A DNA stretch of 64,000 bases, from positions 1 to 64,000 of the forward strand of contig JBCFYV010000882.1 of assembly GCA_039000515.1 (NCBI GenBank), given 5' to 3'. The position numbers and the translations under genes are program-made. Origin of the DNA: Timema cristinae (taxonomy: Eukaryota; Arthropoda; Insecta; Phasmatodea; Timematidae). A model generated the notes under the pieces. That model was not told the origin of the DNA and searched no databases. It saw only the letters and a program-made list of their open reading frames with translations. This document shows positions 36,598 to 48,768 of the stretch, one piece after another. How positions within the stretch are numbered: the first letter of the stretch is position 1; every line of letters begins with the position of its first letter.

Positions 36598-36649
36598 TAA
36601 TTCTAAAAATTTTTTAGGTTTTGAATTCCTGAAATGGAGATGAATAAGG

Positions 36650-39457
36650 GGTATTCTTCCTGGAAGTGTAGCCTCGGAGAAGATGTAAAAACAAACACAA
36701 CATCTTCCGAAAAAAGTTTTATTCGCGAATGTATCATCATTCTTCCTGGAAGTGTAGCCTCATTTGCTTGGTGAGAGGATGGAAAAACAAACACAACATC
36801 TTCCGAAAAAAGGTTTATTCGTGAATGTACCATGAGTAAAAACATTATTCCTGGAAGTGTAGCCTCATTTGCTTGGTGTGAGGATGGAACACACCATCTT
36901 CCGAAAAAAGTTTTATTCGTGAATGTACCATGAGTAAAAACATTCTTCCTGGAAGTGTAGCCTCATTTGCTTGGTGGAGGATGAGAAAACAAACACCATT
37001 TTCCGATATGTTTTGAAAAAAAGGTTTATTCGTGAATGTACCATGATGAGAGTATGAAAAAACATTATTCCTGGAAGTGTAGCCACATTTGCTTGGTGGA
37101 AGGATGGAAAAACAAACACATCATCTTCCGATATGTTTTGAAAAAAAGGTTTATTCGTGAATGTACCATGATGAGAGTATGTAAAAAACATTCTTCCTGG
37201 AAGTGTAGCCTCATTTGCTTGGTGAGAGGATGGAAAAACAAACACATCATTTTTCCGATATTTTTGAAACAAAGTTTTATTCGTGAATGTACCATGATGA
37301 GAGTATGAAAAAACATTATTCTGGAAGTGTAACCTCATTTGCATGGTGGGAGGATGGGAAAACAAACACACATCTTCCGATATGTCTTGAAAAAAAGGTT
37401 TATTCGTGAATGTACCATGATGAGAGTATGAAAAAACATTCCTGGAAGTGTAACCTCATTTGCATGGTGGGAGGATGGAAAACAAACACATCATCTTCCG
37501 ATATGTTTTGAAAAAAAAGGTTTATTCGTGAATGTACCGTGATGAGAGATATGAAAAAACATTATTCCTGGAAGTGTAACCTCATTTGCATGGTGGGAGG
37601 ATGGAAAACAAACACATCATCTTCCGAAAAAAGGTTTATTCGTGAATGTACCGTGATGAGAGTATGAAAAAACATTATTCCTGGAAGTGTAACCTCATTT
37701 GCATGGTGGGAGGATGGAAAAACAAACACATCATCTTCCGATATGTTTTGAAAAAAAAAGGTTTATTCGTGAATGTACCATGATGAGAGTATGTAAAAAA
37801 CATTATTCCTGGAAGTGTAGCCTCATTTGCTTGGTGAGAGGATGGAAAAACAAACACATCATTTTTCCGATAGTTTTGAAACAAAGTTTTATTCGTGAAT
37901 GTACCATGAGTAAAAACATTATTCCTGGAAGTGTAGCCTCGGAGAGGATGGAAAAACAAACACCCCATTTTCCGAAAAAGTTTTACTCGTGAATGTACCA
38001 TGATGAGAGTATGTAAAAAACATTATTCCTGGAAGTGTAGCCTCATTTGCTTGGTGGAAGGATGGAAAAACAAACACATCATCTTCCGATATGTTTTGAA
38101 AAAAAGGTTTATTCGTGAATGTACCATGATGAGAGTATGAAAAACATTCTCCTGGAAGTGTAGCCTCATTTGCTTGGTGAAAGGATGGAAAAACAAACAC
38201 ATCATCTTCCGATATGTCTTGAAAAAAAGGTTTATTCGTGAATGTACCATGATGAGAGTATGTAAAAAACATTCTTCCTGGAAGTGTAGCCTCATTTGCT
38301 TGGTGGAAGGATGGAAAACAAACACATCATCTTCCGATATGTTTTAAAAAAAAAAGGTTTATTCGTGAATGTACCGTGATGAGAGTATGAAAAAACATTA
38401 TTCCTGGAAGTGTAACCTCATTTGCATGGTGGGAGGATGGAAAAACAAACACACCATTTTCCGATATGTTTTGAAAAAAAAGGTTTATTCGTGAATGTAC
38501 CATGATGAGAGTATGTAAAAAACATTATTCCTGGAAGTGTAGCCTCATTTGCTTGGTGAGAGGATGGAAAAACAAACACATCCTTTTTCCGATATGTTTT
38601 GAAACAAAGTTTTATTCGTGAATGTACCATGAGTAAAAACATTATTCCTGGAAGTGTAGCCTCGGAGAGGATGGAAAAACAAACACACCATTTTCCGAAA
38701 AAAAGTTTTATTCGTGAATGTACCATGATGAGAGTATGTAAAAAAACATTATTCCTGGAAGTGTAGCCTCATTTGCTTGGTGGGAGGATGAGAAAACAAA
38801 CACACCATTTTCCGATATGTTTTGAAAAAAAGGTTTATTCGTGAATGTACCATGAGTAAAAACATTATTCCTGGAAGTGTAGCCTCATTTGCTCGGTGGA
38901 AGGATGGAAAAACAAACACATCATCTTCCGAAAAAAGTTTTATTCGTGAATGTACCATGATGAGAGTATGTAAAAAACATTCTTCCTGGAAGTGTAGCCT
39001 CATTTGCTTGGTGAGAGGATGGAACACATCATCTTCCGAAAAAAGGTTTATTCGTGAATGTACCATGAGTAAAAACATTATTCCTGGAAGTGTAGCCTCA
39101 TTTGCTTGGTGGGAGGATGAGAAAACAAACACACCATTTTCCGAAAAAGGTTTATTCGTGAATGTACCATGATGAGAGTATGAAAAAACATATTTCCTGG
39201 AAGTGTAGCCTCATTTGCTTGGTGGAAGGATGGAAAAACAAACACATCATCTTCCAAAAAAAGGTTTATTCGTGAATGTACCATGATGAGAGTATGTAAA
39301 AAACATTCTTCCTGGAAGTGTAGCCTCATTTGCTTGGTGGGAGGATGAGAAAACAAACACACCATTTTCCGATATGTTTTGAAAAAAAGGTTTATTCATG
39401 AATGTACCATGAGTAAAAACATTATTCCTGGAAGTGTAGCCTCATTTGCTTGGTGGA
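36650..39457 (-). repeat. Tandem array, mirror copy
   Basis: Same units as the left-arm array in reverse complement. Many small insertions, deletions and base changes distinguish the two arrays. This would be odd for a simple assembly reflection and fits independent drift of real arms. Confidence 0.95.
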
Positions 39458-39912
39458 TGCCTGTATAAGAGTGGTATAGCCGTAGGAGCGAGAGAGAGGG
39501 AGAACTCCTGCCCAAGGAGGGTACACCCCCCGGAGGGAAAGGGGTGAGGGGGGGGCATTTCCGTTCTGAAACATGAACAGCCTTCCGAGCGAGGGAGGGA
39601 GAGAGAGGGGGAGAACTCCGATAACCCGTCGAGGGAAAGGGGTGAGGGGACTTCCTGAACCAATCATACTACCCGTCCCCTCGCGACCACCGTCTCCTCC
39701 GACGAATCATCCCCCCACATCTCCTACACCCTCTCCCCTTCACCCTCCCAATGTCCCTCTGGATCATCAGGGGGGAGGGGAGGACTCCCTGGAACACGCG
39801 AGACTACGGCGCGGGAGGGGAGGGAAAGGGGGGAGGAGTGGGGGGATACACACACACACTTACACTTTCCCCCTACCTGTTCTCATACACGATAATGTAT
39901 TCTACTAGTTAA

Positions 39913-40380
39913 ATAGTTAAATTGAAACCAATGTGAATTTCAAATGTATTTGATATTTTACTTCCCATGCATACGTTACAGCTTGTTTCCTTCAGTTACA
40001 TTATTTTGTGTAAGCCTAGCAAATTCTTTGGATAGCCCTTATAACTATATCTTACTGAAATAGTAGAAAGTTTACACCTTTTAATGTAATCATATTCTTC
40101 TTTGATAAATAATAAAAATGATAAAAAATGTTATTCTATTATCACTTACACTTTATCCCGACACTTCTTAGCGAAAGTACCGTGGATATAAAAAAAAACC
40201 TCTATATTTTAATAAATATCGACGTATCAAGACCATCCGATACTAAATAAATGGTACGGTTCTCCACACGGACTCTCTCACTTCATTGTTTATAAATGAA
40301 AATATTTACTCAAAGCTCGTAATATCTGTGGAACGAAATAATATACACTAGCAAACCCGAGCAAAAATTGCATTATAGGC
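39913..40380. other. Intergenic DNA, no gene recognised
   Basis: AT-rich sequence with no coding or RNA signal. Confidence 0.6.
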
Positions 40381-40880
40381 ATAGTTATCATTCAATAAAC
40401 TACCCTTATATTTAGGATTAGATATCCAATTCCAAAAACCCCTCGGGGCAACCCCATAAAAACCCTCGATATCAAGTTTAAACCTGATCTACAAAATAGT
40501 TTAAGGCTCTAGTTGGAGGTACAGACAAACGCACAGACAGACGGACAGATACAATTACAGACGGAAACTCGAAAATCACCTTTTCGTATTCTAGGTGTCA
40601 TGAAAAGTCGAAATCATCAAAACCCTGAGTTTGATTATTTTTTTTTGACAATCACATTACTTTCTTTACCAGTAAGATAGCGATAAGTAAAAGTTTTTTT
40701 TTCGTATTTTCTTCTGTCTGTCTGTCTGTCTATACCTCGGGCTAGAGCCTAAACTATTTTACTTATTGGGCTATAACTTGGTGTCTGAGGGTTTCATAGG
40801 GTTCTCCCTAGGTATTTTTGGAATTAGATATCTAACCCTAAATTAAAGGTAGATTATTTAAGGGCATAAAGAGAATAAAT
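40381..40880. mobile_element. Long-armed MITE or foldback fragment
   Basis: The left arm (40381-40560) and right arm (about 40710-40880) are imperfect inverted copies. Both contain, in complementary orientation, 'ttaggattagatatc', 'aattccaaaaa', 'aaatagttta(a)ggctctag' and a GTCT/AGAC run. About 150 bp of unmatched DNA lies between. No transposase frame is present. Ends and target duplication were not resolved. Confidence 0.7.
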
Positions 40881-41630
40881 CGATTCTCAATATCAGCATT
40901 AACAATTTTGGTTAAATTTTAGATCTAGATATTGTTTATCTCTATAAATAAGATAAAAATTCTCATTTTCTTAAGAAAATGATCTACATTCCGGAAATTT
41001 TTACAATTTTCATAATTTATCTGCTACGATCTGAAATACAAAATAACTAACCATTGTAAAATTGTAATACCATTAAAGCTAAAAATGCTTTATTTGAAAG
41101 ATATTTTTATAAAACCAACAATTTCTGAGCTATAAGAAAAAATATTTACTTTTTAATTCAGGTCTTTAAAATTAATTTGATTCTTTTGCTATTGGTTGGA
41201 GAAAGGTGTTTCTATGTTCTCAATTGTTCTGTAAGAGTGTTTTCAATTTATAGTAGCATGGAGTAAGTAAGTAACAATGTATATTATTTCATTTATGATC
41301 TTTGGTGTAGTATTTCTACAACCAAGTATTTAACTAGGATTTCATTTTACAAATATTACAATTTTTTAGTAAAATATATCTATTTTAATAAAAAACCAGG
41401 AGAGATTTTGTGCCGTCCACCACACCACTTATCTATCTAGGATCTGTGTTTTACTGAACGTTTGGTCAAGTGTTCACTTTATCCTTTTAATCCCCAATAG
41501 TGATTGTCAAACATTTAATTAACATATAGAGTAATTAATTTCACTTATCTTTTGACAGACGTTTGTAAACATTTGTAAACAATGAAATAACCATAATAAA
41601 ATTATAGCAATTTTTCCTCCGTTTTTTCTG
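40881..41630. other. Intergenic AT-rich DNA
   Basis: No gene is recognised. The stretch around 41095-41165 ('gatatttttataaaacca', 'tttctgagctat') resembles 62935-62985 on the other side of the tRNA array, suggesting a dispersed repeat. Confidence 0.55.
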
Positions 41631-41642
41631 CATTAGCATTAT

Positions 41643-41901
41643 TAATATGATAATATTTAGCACCGCGTCTTACTACACGTTCGGGTTATACGCTTTAAGT
41701 ACTAATTACGCTAATGGATTAGGAATTGGGGAGGTTGGATTAGCGGAAGTGAACCCAGATTTGCGTGGAGGTAGAGTGGAAAACGCTTTAGGAAAATCCA
41801 CCCCAGTTCACCCGACCGAGATTCGAACCTCGATCTCCCCGAACTCAGCAGTCGAGCTCAACACGACAAGCGCGTTAGCCAACTACGTCACCGAGGTGGG
41901 T
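41643..41901 (-). repeat. Complete tRNA-derived SINE with 12-bp TSD
   Basis: On the minus strand the head begins 'acccacctcggtgacgtag' with box A (gtagttggctaacgc) and box B (gaggttcgaatctcgg). A body follows, and the 3' end reads 'aacccgaacgtgtagtaaga' then 'cgcggtgcta', with a short AT-rich tail. CATTAGCATTAT flanks it on both sides (41631-41642 and 41902-41913), a retroposition hallmark. The 3' end closely matches the 3' end of the SINEs inside the tRNA units (45475, 48621, 51770), so the two SINE families may share one LINE partner. Confidence 0.9.
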
Positions 41902-41913
41902 CATTAGCATTAT

Positions 41914-42419
41914 AAGCGATATATTTTATTGCTGGGGAAAAAATTACTTTTCTCATATTCATTGGATAAGTTTTCACTTTACCTCACTGCAAGTGTTGAT
42001 CCACTTCCTCTAACATTATATATTGCTCAATAAGTGTAAATTTGAGTTTGTTGTATGGATAGTAAGACGCTGTTTATATAAATGAAATTCAAATCTGACC
42101 CCCAGTAATCATTAGTGAAGCCACAGACTGAGGTTGTTTGCGAGTTGTGGGACTAATAAAGGTAGTGCTGGTAGATACAGACATATTATAAGTTTATTTG
42201 TGTATACATTACTGTGTTACATGAGGATGACTTACGATAGTAATTGACTGACCTTGCTGTGAGGTGTGGATACGATATTGGCTAAGAAAGTTGATGAGAA
42301 ATATTAATACATCATTTTAAAACGTTGGTGATCTCTAACAAGTATCTCATGTAGTCTATTAGAGAAAATTTGTGTTACAATATTTTTAATAAACAAACGA
42401 GTATTAATTAATTATCTAA
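41914..42419. other. Intergenic DNA before the tRNA array
   Basis: No gene is recognised. The sequence just before the first tRNA-Val only faintly resembles the sequence before the later copies, so the array begins at or close to the 5' end of that tRNA gene. Confidence 0.6.
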
Positions 42420-42491
42420 GATTCCGTGGTGTAGTGGTCATCACACCTGCTTAACACGCAGAAGATCTCCAGTTCGATCCTGGACGGAATC
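42420..42491 (+). tRNA. tRNA-Val (AAC)
   Basis: 72 nt. The acceptor stem GATTCCG/CGGAATC is fully paired. The D arm contains GTAGTGG, the T loop is TTCGATC and the anticodon loop is TTAACAC. One mismatch (C27-A43) weakens the anticodon stem. A T run (atttttag) about 10 bases downstream can terminate pol III. Confidence 0.9.
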
Positions 42492-44326
42492 AATTTATTT
42501 TTAGTTTTGTAATGAATTTACTTTACTTGAATTTATATTCAAATCTGTTTATTTATGTAATTAGTTTGAATGAAAAAGTTTATTATTTCGAGAATTAAAA
42601 TTATTATTTTTACTTTCTTATATCAAGAAAAAGAATCAGATCTTAAATAATAAAATCTCGAGATAATGACAACTTATTACGTTTTATGTTAACCCGAATC
42701 CGAAAAAGTGGGTTTTACAATAATTATGTTTATCTCATGTCTGCCTGTCTCTCTGTGTGTCAGTCTGTTCCTGGCCACGGATCCAAAACGATATAATGTA
42801 TTCTGTTCAAATTTGACCAAACGATATATTGGATTCTGTTCAAACTTGACATATAGATTTAATAGGCGTCAACAGCACAATATTGCCCTCCACAGCCTTT
42901 CAATTAAGGATACTTTAATGATGATTAATTGTTCTTTAATTAAATTTTTTTTAAATAGTTTTAAAAATGTTATCCAAAGTGAAGAATATAGGTTTTTTTA
43001 ACCTGTAAAATAGCTCCATACAATTGTTTTTGGGCAAAAATTAGTTGAAGGATAGTTGAGAGATGAATGATTATTCAAAAACTGTAAATACTATTCAAAT
43101 GGATTTTAAGATCCGGTTACAAATCGATATTTTGGGAGGATTTGGCATGACAAATAATAGTTTTTTTTTTTAGGTAAGAAAGTATTAGTTGCTGGTTTAC
43201 TGATGATTGATTTATTAAAAACTATAATTATTTTTAAAATTGCCTAAAGTTTGGTACAAAATGGGTACTTTTTAAAGGGATTTACGTGAATATGACGTAT
43301 AAAGCTGTATTCATATTTAGGATTGAAAATTTGGTCACGGATAGCTTAGTATTTGAATAATTTGGTTTACAATTTATATATACATAGTGATTATTGGAAC
43401 TAACCAGGTTATGCGTTTGTTTATATAAGTGAGTCTTATTTAAAGGTGGTTATTAAAAACTTATTTTTGAAAATATTCTTCAAAATTATGATGAACAATA
43501 TGATAAGGTTTCTGAGATTGTTTAGTACCATTTATTATAATTTACCTTTATTGTATAAACAGTTGACTCCGACAATCCGAGGTAATGGAGGGAATGAGTG
43601 CCACGGATATCACAAAATCACGGATAATTAGGATATTTAGTGAATCAAGAAATAGTAGAACATTCATTTCAAACTAATACTAATTTATCGTGATCGAGTC
43701 TACGAACACGACATTATATTCCACGCACTAAAATAATAAAACGATTTAAATCAATGTCCTGTACAAAGTACATATCACCTATAACGGAAGCATGAGTCCA
43801 CTGTTTTACTGCAGCTATTTGAATGTTTCCTTAGCCCACTATTTATTTTCCGTAGCTTCTGTTTGTCAGATGGGAGTGTGTCAATTTCCTGTTACAGATA
43901 ATTAAGCCGCTACAGTACCAAAACATCTCCCCCTTCATTTATCTTGCCGCTCTGGCTATAATCTTTTCTCTGGGTATTTATTGAGGAAAACCAACAATAG
44001 AAGTAACCATCAACGCGGCATTTTTCATAAATTTATCACCTGCTGTATAAGATGCTGCGGTTAGCCGCCAGCGGATAATCTTCCCCGCGGATGTTTAGGA
44101 TCTTATTGTTTCAAATTCTATCTTTAAACGCCACGTGGTCTTTGTAAAAATTATCTCATGAAAGAAATCAATCCACATATTGTTGGAGGGTAGGATAAGA
44201 ACTAATCAATACATTCCCTGATATATGGGACGATACTACCCGTCATATTTTGTGAGAGTGACCAAGAGAGTGCGTGGAGCAGATATATAGCATTTATTAA
44301 TGATAAATGTTTCAGATTATCATGTC

Positions 44327-44400
44327 GGCGCCGTGGCTTAATTTGTTAGAGCGCCTGTCTAGTAAACAGGAGATCGAGAGTTTGAATCTCTCCAGAGCCT
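44327..44400 (+). tRNA. tRNA-Thr (AGT), degenerate copy 1
   Basis: 74 nt, anticodon loop CTAGTAA. Compared with the fourth copy it has A at 15, T at 18 and T at 56, removing the G18-T55 and G19-C56 elbow contacts and the G15-C48 pair. The acceptor stem has mismatches at 4-69 and 6-67. It is probably a tRNA pseudogene. TTTTTT follows at about 44415. Confidence 0.65.
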
Positions 44401-45207
44401 TTAGAGAATATAAATTTTTTGTCATTACTCTACATAATGGACCATAGCTATGTAAATAATATTGTATATTTAAGTAATTATAGATAACTACATTTTCGTT
44501 CTAAATTTATTTGCTTTCAAAATGTAAAAGTTATTTAGCTATTTATACACTAAATATCAAACTAAATCTTACACTGGTATAGTTTATTTGTTTCCACGTC
44601 TTATAATATATTCTAGCCCATCCCCTAATTTCCATGTGTGTGTATATATATATATATAATATTTCGAACAGAAATGAACACACACATGATTATTATTTAA
44701 TGAGATGATCCATAAAATCAAATAATAGGAAGCTATAGCCTGTATGGAGCTAGTAATGATAATGTAATCATGATAATCAATTTAGCTGCAGGGAATATGC
44801 TAATTAAATGTACTATGATTCCACACAGGATAACACATAAATATAGGTCAACTTCTCCAGATAGTCTGACTAATAGTATAGGCTGTGTTTGAGTGGATTG
44901 GCACAGACACTCTGGTATTTCCTATACGTGTAGAATACAAAACATAAAGTGCCGTATGCAAAAACAGCACTATGTGGTAGCTTAGTGTTAGTGGACTCAC
45001 AAGCACTGGTTTGCTACCGTCAGCACAGGCAAGAAGGTGTTCCACGAGTGTGCTCCGGACTACACTAACGCACCACTAACAATCCACTCAGGTTTTTTGG
45101 TGCTCTTGTATAGCAAACCTATAGCAATACAAAGTTGGCTTTATTATTAGGATTAATATTTTTATTATTATTATATTATTATTATTTATTATTATTATTA
45201 TTATTAT

Positions 45208-45475
45208 AAGTTTACCTGGTGGTCTATGAATAAGGTGTCAGACTTCTATGCTGGTGGTGGGGCTCAATCCTCGGTCCGGCACAGATTAATCTTATTTCCA
45301 AACCCTTCCTTCACCTCTGAAAATACATCTTCTGAATGTAGGGAGTGTCAGGATTCCACCGTGGTTCGGATTCCACGTTAAGTTGTAGGTCTTACATTTC
45401 ATCTCACAATCACCCTACCATTACACATTAGCGTAAGTGCGTATAACCCGAACGGATACTAAAACGCGGTGCTAA
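45208..45475 (+). repeat. SINE in tRNA unit 1
   Basis: Box A (tggtctatgaataagg) and box B (ggctcaatcctcgg) head a body ending 'aaaacgcggtgcta', followed by (AAT)n. An (ATT)n run precedes it. The same insertion is found in units 2 and 3. Confidence 0.8.
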
Positions 45476-45513
<38 letters not shown>

Positions 45514-45561
45514 AACAACCGAAACTCTAGTCATAAATCTATCACCTCATACATTATATAG

Positions 45562-45633
45562 GATTCCGTGGTGTAGTGGTTATCACATCTGCCTCACACG
45601 CAGAAGGTCACCAGTTCGATCCTGGACGGAATC
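45562..45633 (+). tRNA. tRNA-Val (CAC), copy 2
   Basis: 72 nt. The acceptor stem is intact, the anticodon loop is CTCACAC and the T loop is TTCGATC, with one A-A mismatch at the top of the T stem. TTTT follows at about 45640. Confidence 0.9.
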
Positions 45634-47473
45634 AATTTACTTTTAATTTTGTTATGAATTTACTTTACTTGAATTTATATTCAAATCTGTTTATTTATGT
45701 ATTTAGTTTGAATGAAAAAGTTTATTATTTCGAGTATTAAAATTATTACTTTACTTTCTCATATCAAGAAAAGGAATCAGATCTTAAATAATACAATCTC
45801 GAGGTAATGACACCTTTTTACGTTTTATGTTAACCCGAATCCAAAAAAGTGAGTTTTACAATAATTATGTTTATCTCATGTCTGCCTGTCTCTCTGTGTG
45901 TCAGTCTGTTCCTGGCCACGGATCCAAAACGATATAATGGATTCTGTTCAAGTTTGACAAAACGATATAATGGACTATGTTCAAACTAAGCATTTAGATT
46001 TAATAGGCGTCAACAACAAAATATTCCCCTCCACAGCCCTTCAATTAAGGATAGTTAACTGATGATTAATTGTTTTTTATATACATTTTTCAAAAATAGT
46101 TCTAAAAATGTTATCCAAAATGAAGAATATAAGCTTTTTTTAATTTGTAAAATAGCACCATAATATTGTTTTTGGGCAAAAATTTGTTGAATGATAGTTT
46201 AGTGATGAATGATTAATCAAAAACTTTAAATACTATACAAATGGATTTAAAGATTCGGTTACAAATCGGTATTTTGGGAGGATTTGGCATGAAAAATAAT
46301 AGTTTATATTTTTTTTAGGTAAGAAATTGTTAATTGCTGGTTTACTGATGATTGATTTCTTTAAAACTGTAATTATTTTTAAAATTGCCTAAAGTTTGGT
46401 ACAAAATGGGTACTTTTTAAAGGGTTTTACGTGAACATGACGTATAAAGCTGTATTCATAATTTGGATTGAAAATTTGGTCACGGGTAGCTTAGTATTTA
46501 AATAATTTGGTTTACAATTTACATATACATAGTGATTATTGGAACTAACAAGGTTATGCGTTTGTTTATATAAGTGAGTCTTATATAAAGGTGGTTATTA
46601 AAAACCTATTTTTGAAAATATTCTTCAAAATTATGATGCACAATATGAAAAGTTTTCTGAGATTGTTTAGTACAATTTATTATAATTAACCTTTATTGTA
46701 TAAACAGTTGACTCCCGACAATCAGAGGTAATGGAGGGAATGAGTGCCACAGATATCACAAAATCACGGATAATTAGGATATTTAGTGAAACAAGAAATA
46801 GTAGTACATTCATTTCAAACTAATACTAATTTATCGTGATCGAGTCTACGAACACGACATTATATTCCACGCTCTAAGATAATAAAAAGTTTTAAATTAA
46901 TGTCCTATACAATGTATACATCACCTATAACGGCAGCAAGAGTCCACTGTTTTAGTGCAGCTATTTTCATGTTTCCTTAGCCCACTATTTTTTTCCCGTA
47001 GCTTCTGTTTGTCAGATGGGAGCTTGTCAATTTCCTGTTACAGATAATTAAGCCGCTACAGCACCAAAATATCTCACCCTTCATTTATCTTGCCGCTCTG
47101 GCCATAATCTCTTCTCTTGGTATTTATTGAGGAAACCCAACAGTAGAAGTCACCATCAACGCGGCATTTTTCATAAACTTATCACCTGCTGTATAAGATG
47201 CCGCGGTTAGCCTCCAAGCGGATTATCTTCCCCGCGGATGTTTGGGATCTTATTGTTTCAAATTCTATTATTAAACACCACATGGTCTTTGTAAATATTA
47301 TCTCATGAAAGAAATCAATCCACATATTGTTGGAGGGTAGGATAAGAATTAATCAATACATTCCGTTATCTATTGGACGATACTACCCGTCATATTTTGT
47401 GAGAGTGACCTTAAGATTGCGTGGAGCAGATATATAGCATTTATTAATGATAAATGTTTCAGATTATCATGTC

Positions 47474-47547
47474 GGCGCCGTGGCTTAATTTGTTAGAGCG
47501 CCTGTGTAGTAAACAGGAGATCGAGAGTTTGAATCTCTCCGGAGCCT
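47474..47547 (+). tRNA. tRNA-Thr (AGT), degenerate copy 2
   Basis: Same elbow changes as copy 1 (A15, T18, T56). In addition C32 is G (loop GTAGTAA). The acceptor 3' strand is CGGAGCC, leaving only the 4-69 mismatch. Probably not a good translation substrate. Confidence 0.65.
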
Positions 47548-48304
47548 TTAGAGAATATAAATTTTTTGTCATTACTCTACATAATGGACCATAGCTATGT
47601 AAATAATATTGTATATTTAAGTAATTATAGATAACTACATTTTCGTTCTAAATTTATTTGCTTTCAAAATGTAAAAGTTATTTAGCTATTTATACACTAA
47701 ATATCAAACTAAATCTTACACTGGTATAGTTTATTTGTTTCCACGTCTTATAATATATTCTAGCCCATCCCCTAATTTCTATGTGTGTGTGTATATATAT
47801 ATATAATATTTACAACAGAAATGAACACACACATGATTATTATTTAATGAGATGATCCATAAAATCAAATAATAGGAAGCTATAGCATGTATGGAGCTAG
47901 TAATGATAATGTAATCATGATAATCAATTTAGCTGCAGGGAATATGCTAATTAAATGTACTATGATTCCACACAGGATAACACATAAATATAGGTCAACT
48001 TCTCTAGATAGTCTGACTAATAGTATAGGCTGTGTTTGAGTGATTGGCACAGACACTCTGGTATTTCCTATACGTGTAGAATACAAAACATAAAGTGCCG
48101 TATGCAAAAACAGCACTATGTGGTAGCTTAGTGTTAGTGGACTCACAAGCACTGGTTTGCTACCGTCAGCACAGGCAAGAAGGTGTTCCACGAGTGTGCT
48201 CTGGACTACACTAACGCACCACTAACAATCCACTCAGGTTTTTTGGTGCTCTTGTATAGCAAACCTATAGCAATACAAAGTTGGCTTTATTACTAGGATT
48301 AATA

Positions 48305-48352
<48 letters not shown>

Positions 48353-48354
<2 letters not shown>

Positions 48355-48621
48355 AGTTGACCTGGTGGTCTATGGGTAAGGTGTCAGACTTCTATGCTGG
48401 TGGCTGGGGTTCAATCCTCGGTCCGGCACAGATTAATCTTATTTCCAAACCCTTCCTTCACCTCTGAAAAGACATCTTTTAAATGTAGATAATGTCAGGA
48501 TTCCACCGTGGTTCGGATTCCGCGTTAAGTTGTAGGTCTTACATTTCATCTCACAATCACCCTACCATTACACATTAGCGTAAGTGCGTATAACCCGAAC
48601 GGATACTAAAACGCGGTGCTA
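48353..48621 (+). repeat. SINE in tRNA unit 2
   Basis: Same family and position as in unit 1. Box A is tggtctatgggtaagg and box B ggttcaatcctcgg, closer to consensus than in unit 1. Confidence 0.8.
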
Positions 48622-48696
48622 ATAATAATAATAATAATATTATTATTAAACAACCGAAACTCTAGTCATAAATCTATCACCTCATACATTATATAG

Positions 48697-48768
48697 GATT
48701 CCGTGGTGTAGTGGTTATCACATCTGCCTCACACGCAGAAGGTCTCCAGTTCGATCCTGGACGGGATC
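48697..48768 (+). tRNA. tRNA-Val (CAC), copy 3
   Basis: 72 nt. The acceptor stem GATTCCG/CGGGATC is paired with one T-G wobble. The anticodon loop is CTCACAC, and the T stem TCCAG/CTGGA is fully paired. It is the best-preserved CAC copy. Confidence 0.92.

Larger units (their letters stand above)
22511..39906. mobile_element. Giant 17.4-kb foldback element
   Basis: Two inverted arms, 22511-28896 and 33547-39906, enclose a unique spacer of 4650 bp. The outermost bases read AGTAGAATACATTATCG at the left, with the exact complement at the right. Outside both ends is the 6-bp direct repeat AGTTAA (22505-22510 and 39907-39912). Homology stops exactly there. A 6-bp duplication, AG terminal bases and a 15-20 kb size are features described for Polinton/Maverick elements, but no polymerase, integrase or capsid gene is present. 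This could be a non-autonomous derivative, a novel foldback family, or less likely a segmental inverted duplication with chance flanks. Arms pair with coordinate sums from 62417 (outer) to 62443 (inner), so they differ by 26 bp net. Confidence 0.75.
33547..39906 (-). repeat. Right arm of giant inverted repeat
   Basis: Reverse complement of the left arm. The inner 2 kb looks almost identical. Single-base differences include one C near 35384 against 27070 and one G near 36145 against 26297. Larger differences sit in the tandem array and in the GC-rich terminal part, where left bases near 22775-22840 are replaced by a shorter version near 39600-39640. Confidence 0.95.

Noticed and set aside
22511..39906. 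The inverted structure as an assembly reflection or missed-adapter artefact
   Set aside because: The arms differ by many small changes, a 4.65-kb unique spacer separates them, and a 6-bp direct repeat marks the outer ends. Long reads would settle it.
41643..41901. A functional tRNA gene on the minus strand
   Set aside because: Box A and box B are present, but no cloverleaf forms, a non-tRNA body follows and a 12-bp target duplication flanks it. It is a SINE.
44848..45045. Minus-strand frame repeated in several tRNA units (also 47880-48191, 51031-51267, 61154-61378)
   Set aside because: Its presence in each unit follows from duplication. A one-base change in unit 2 shifts the frame, and ends differ in every copy.
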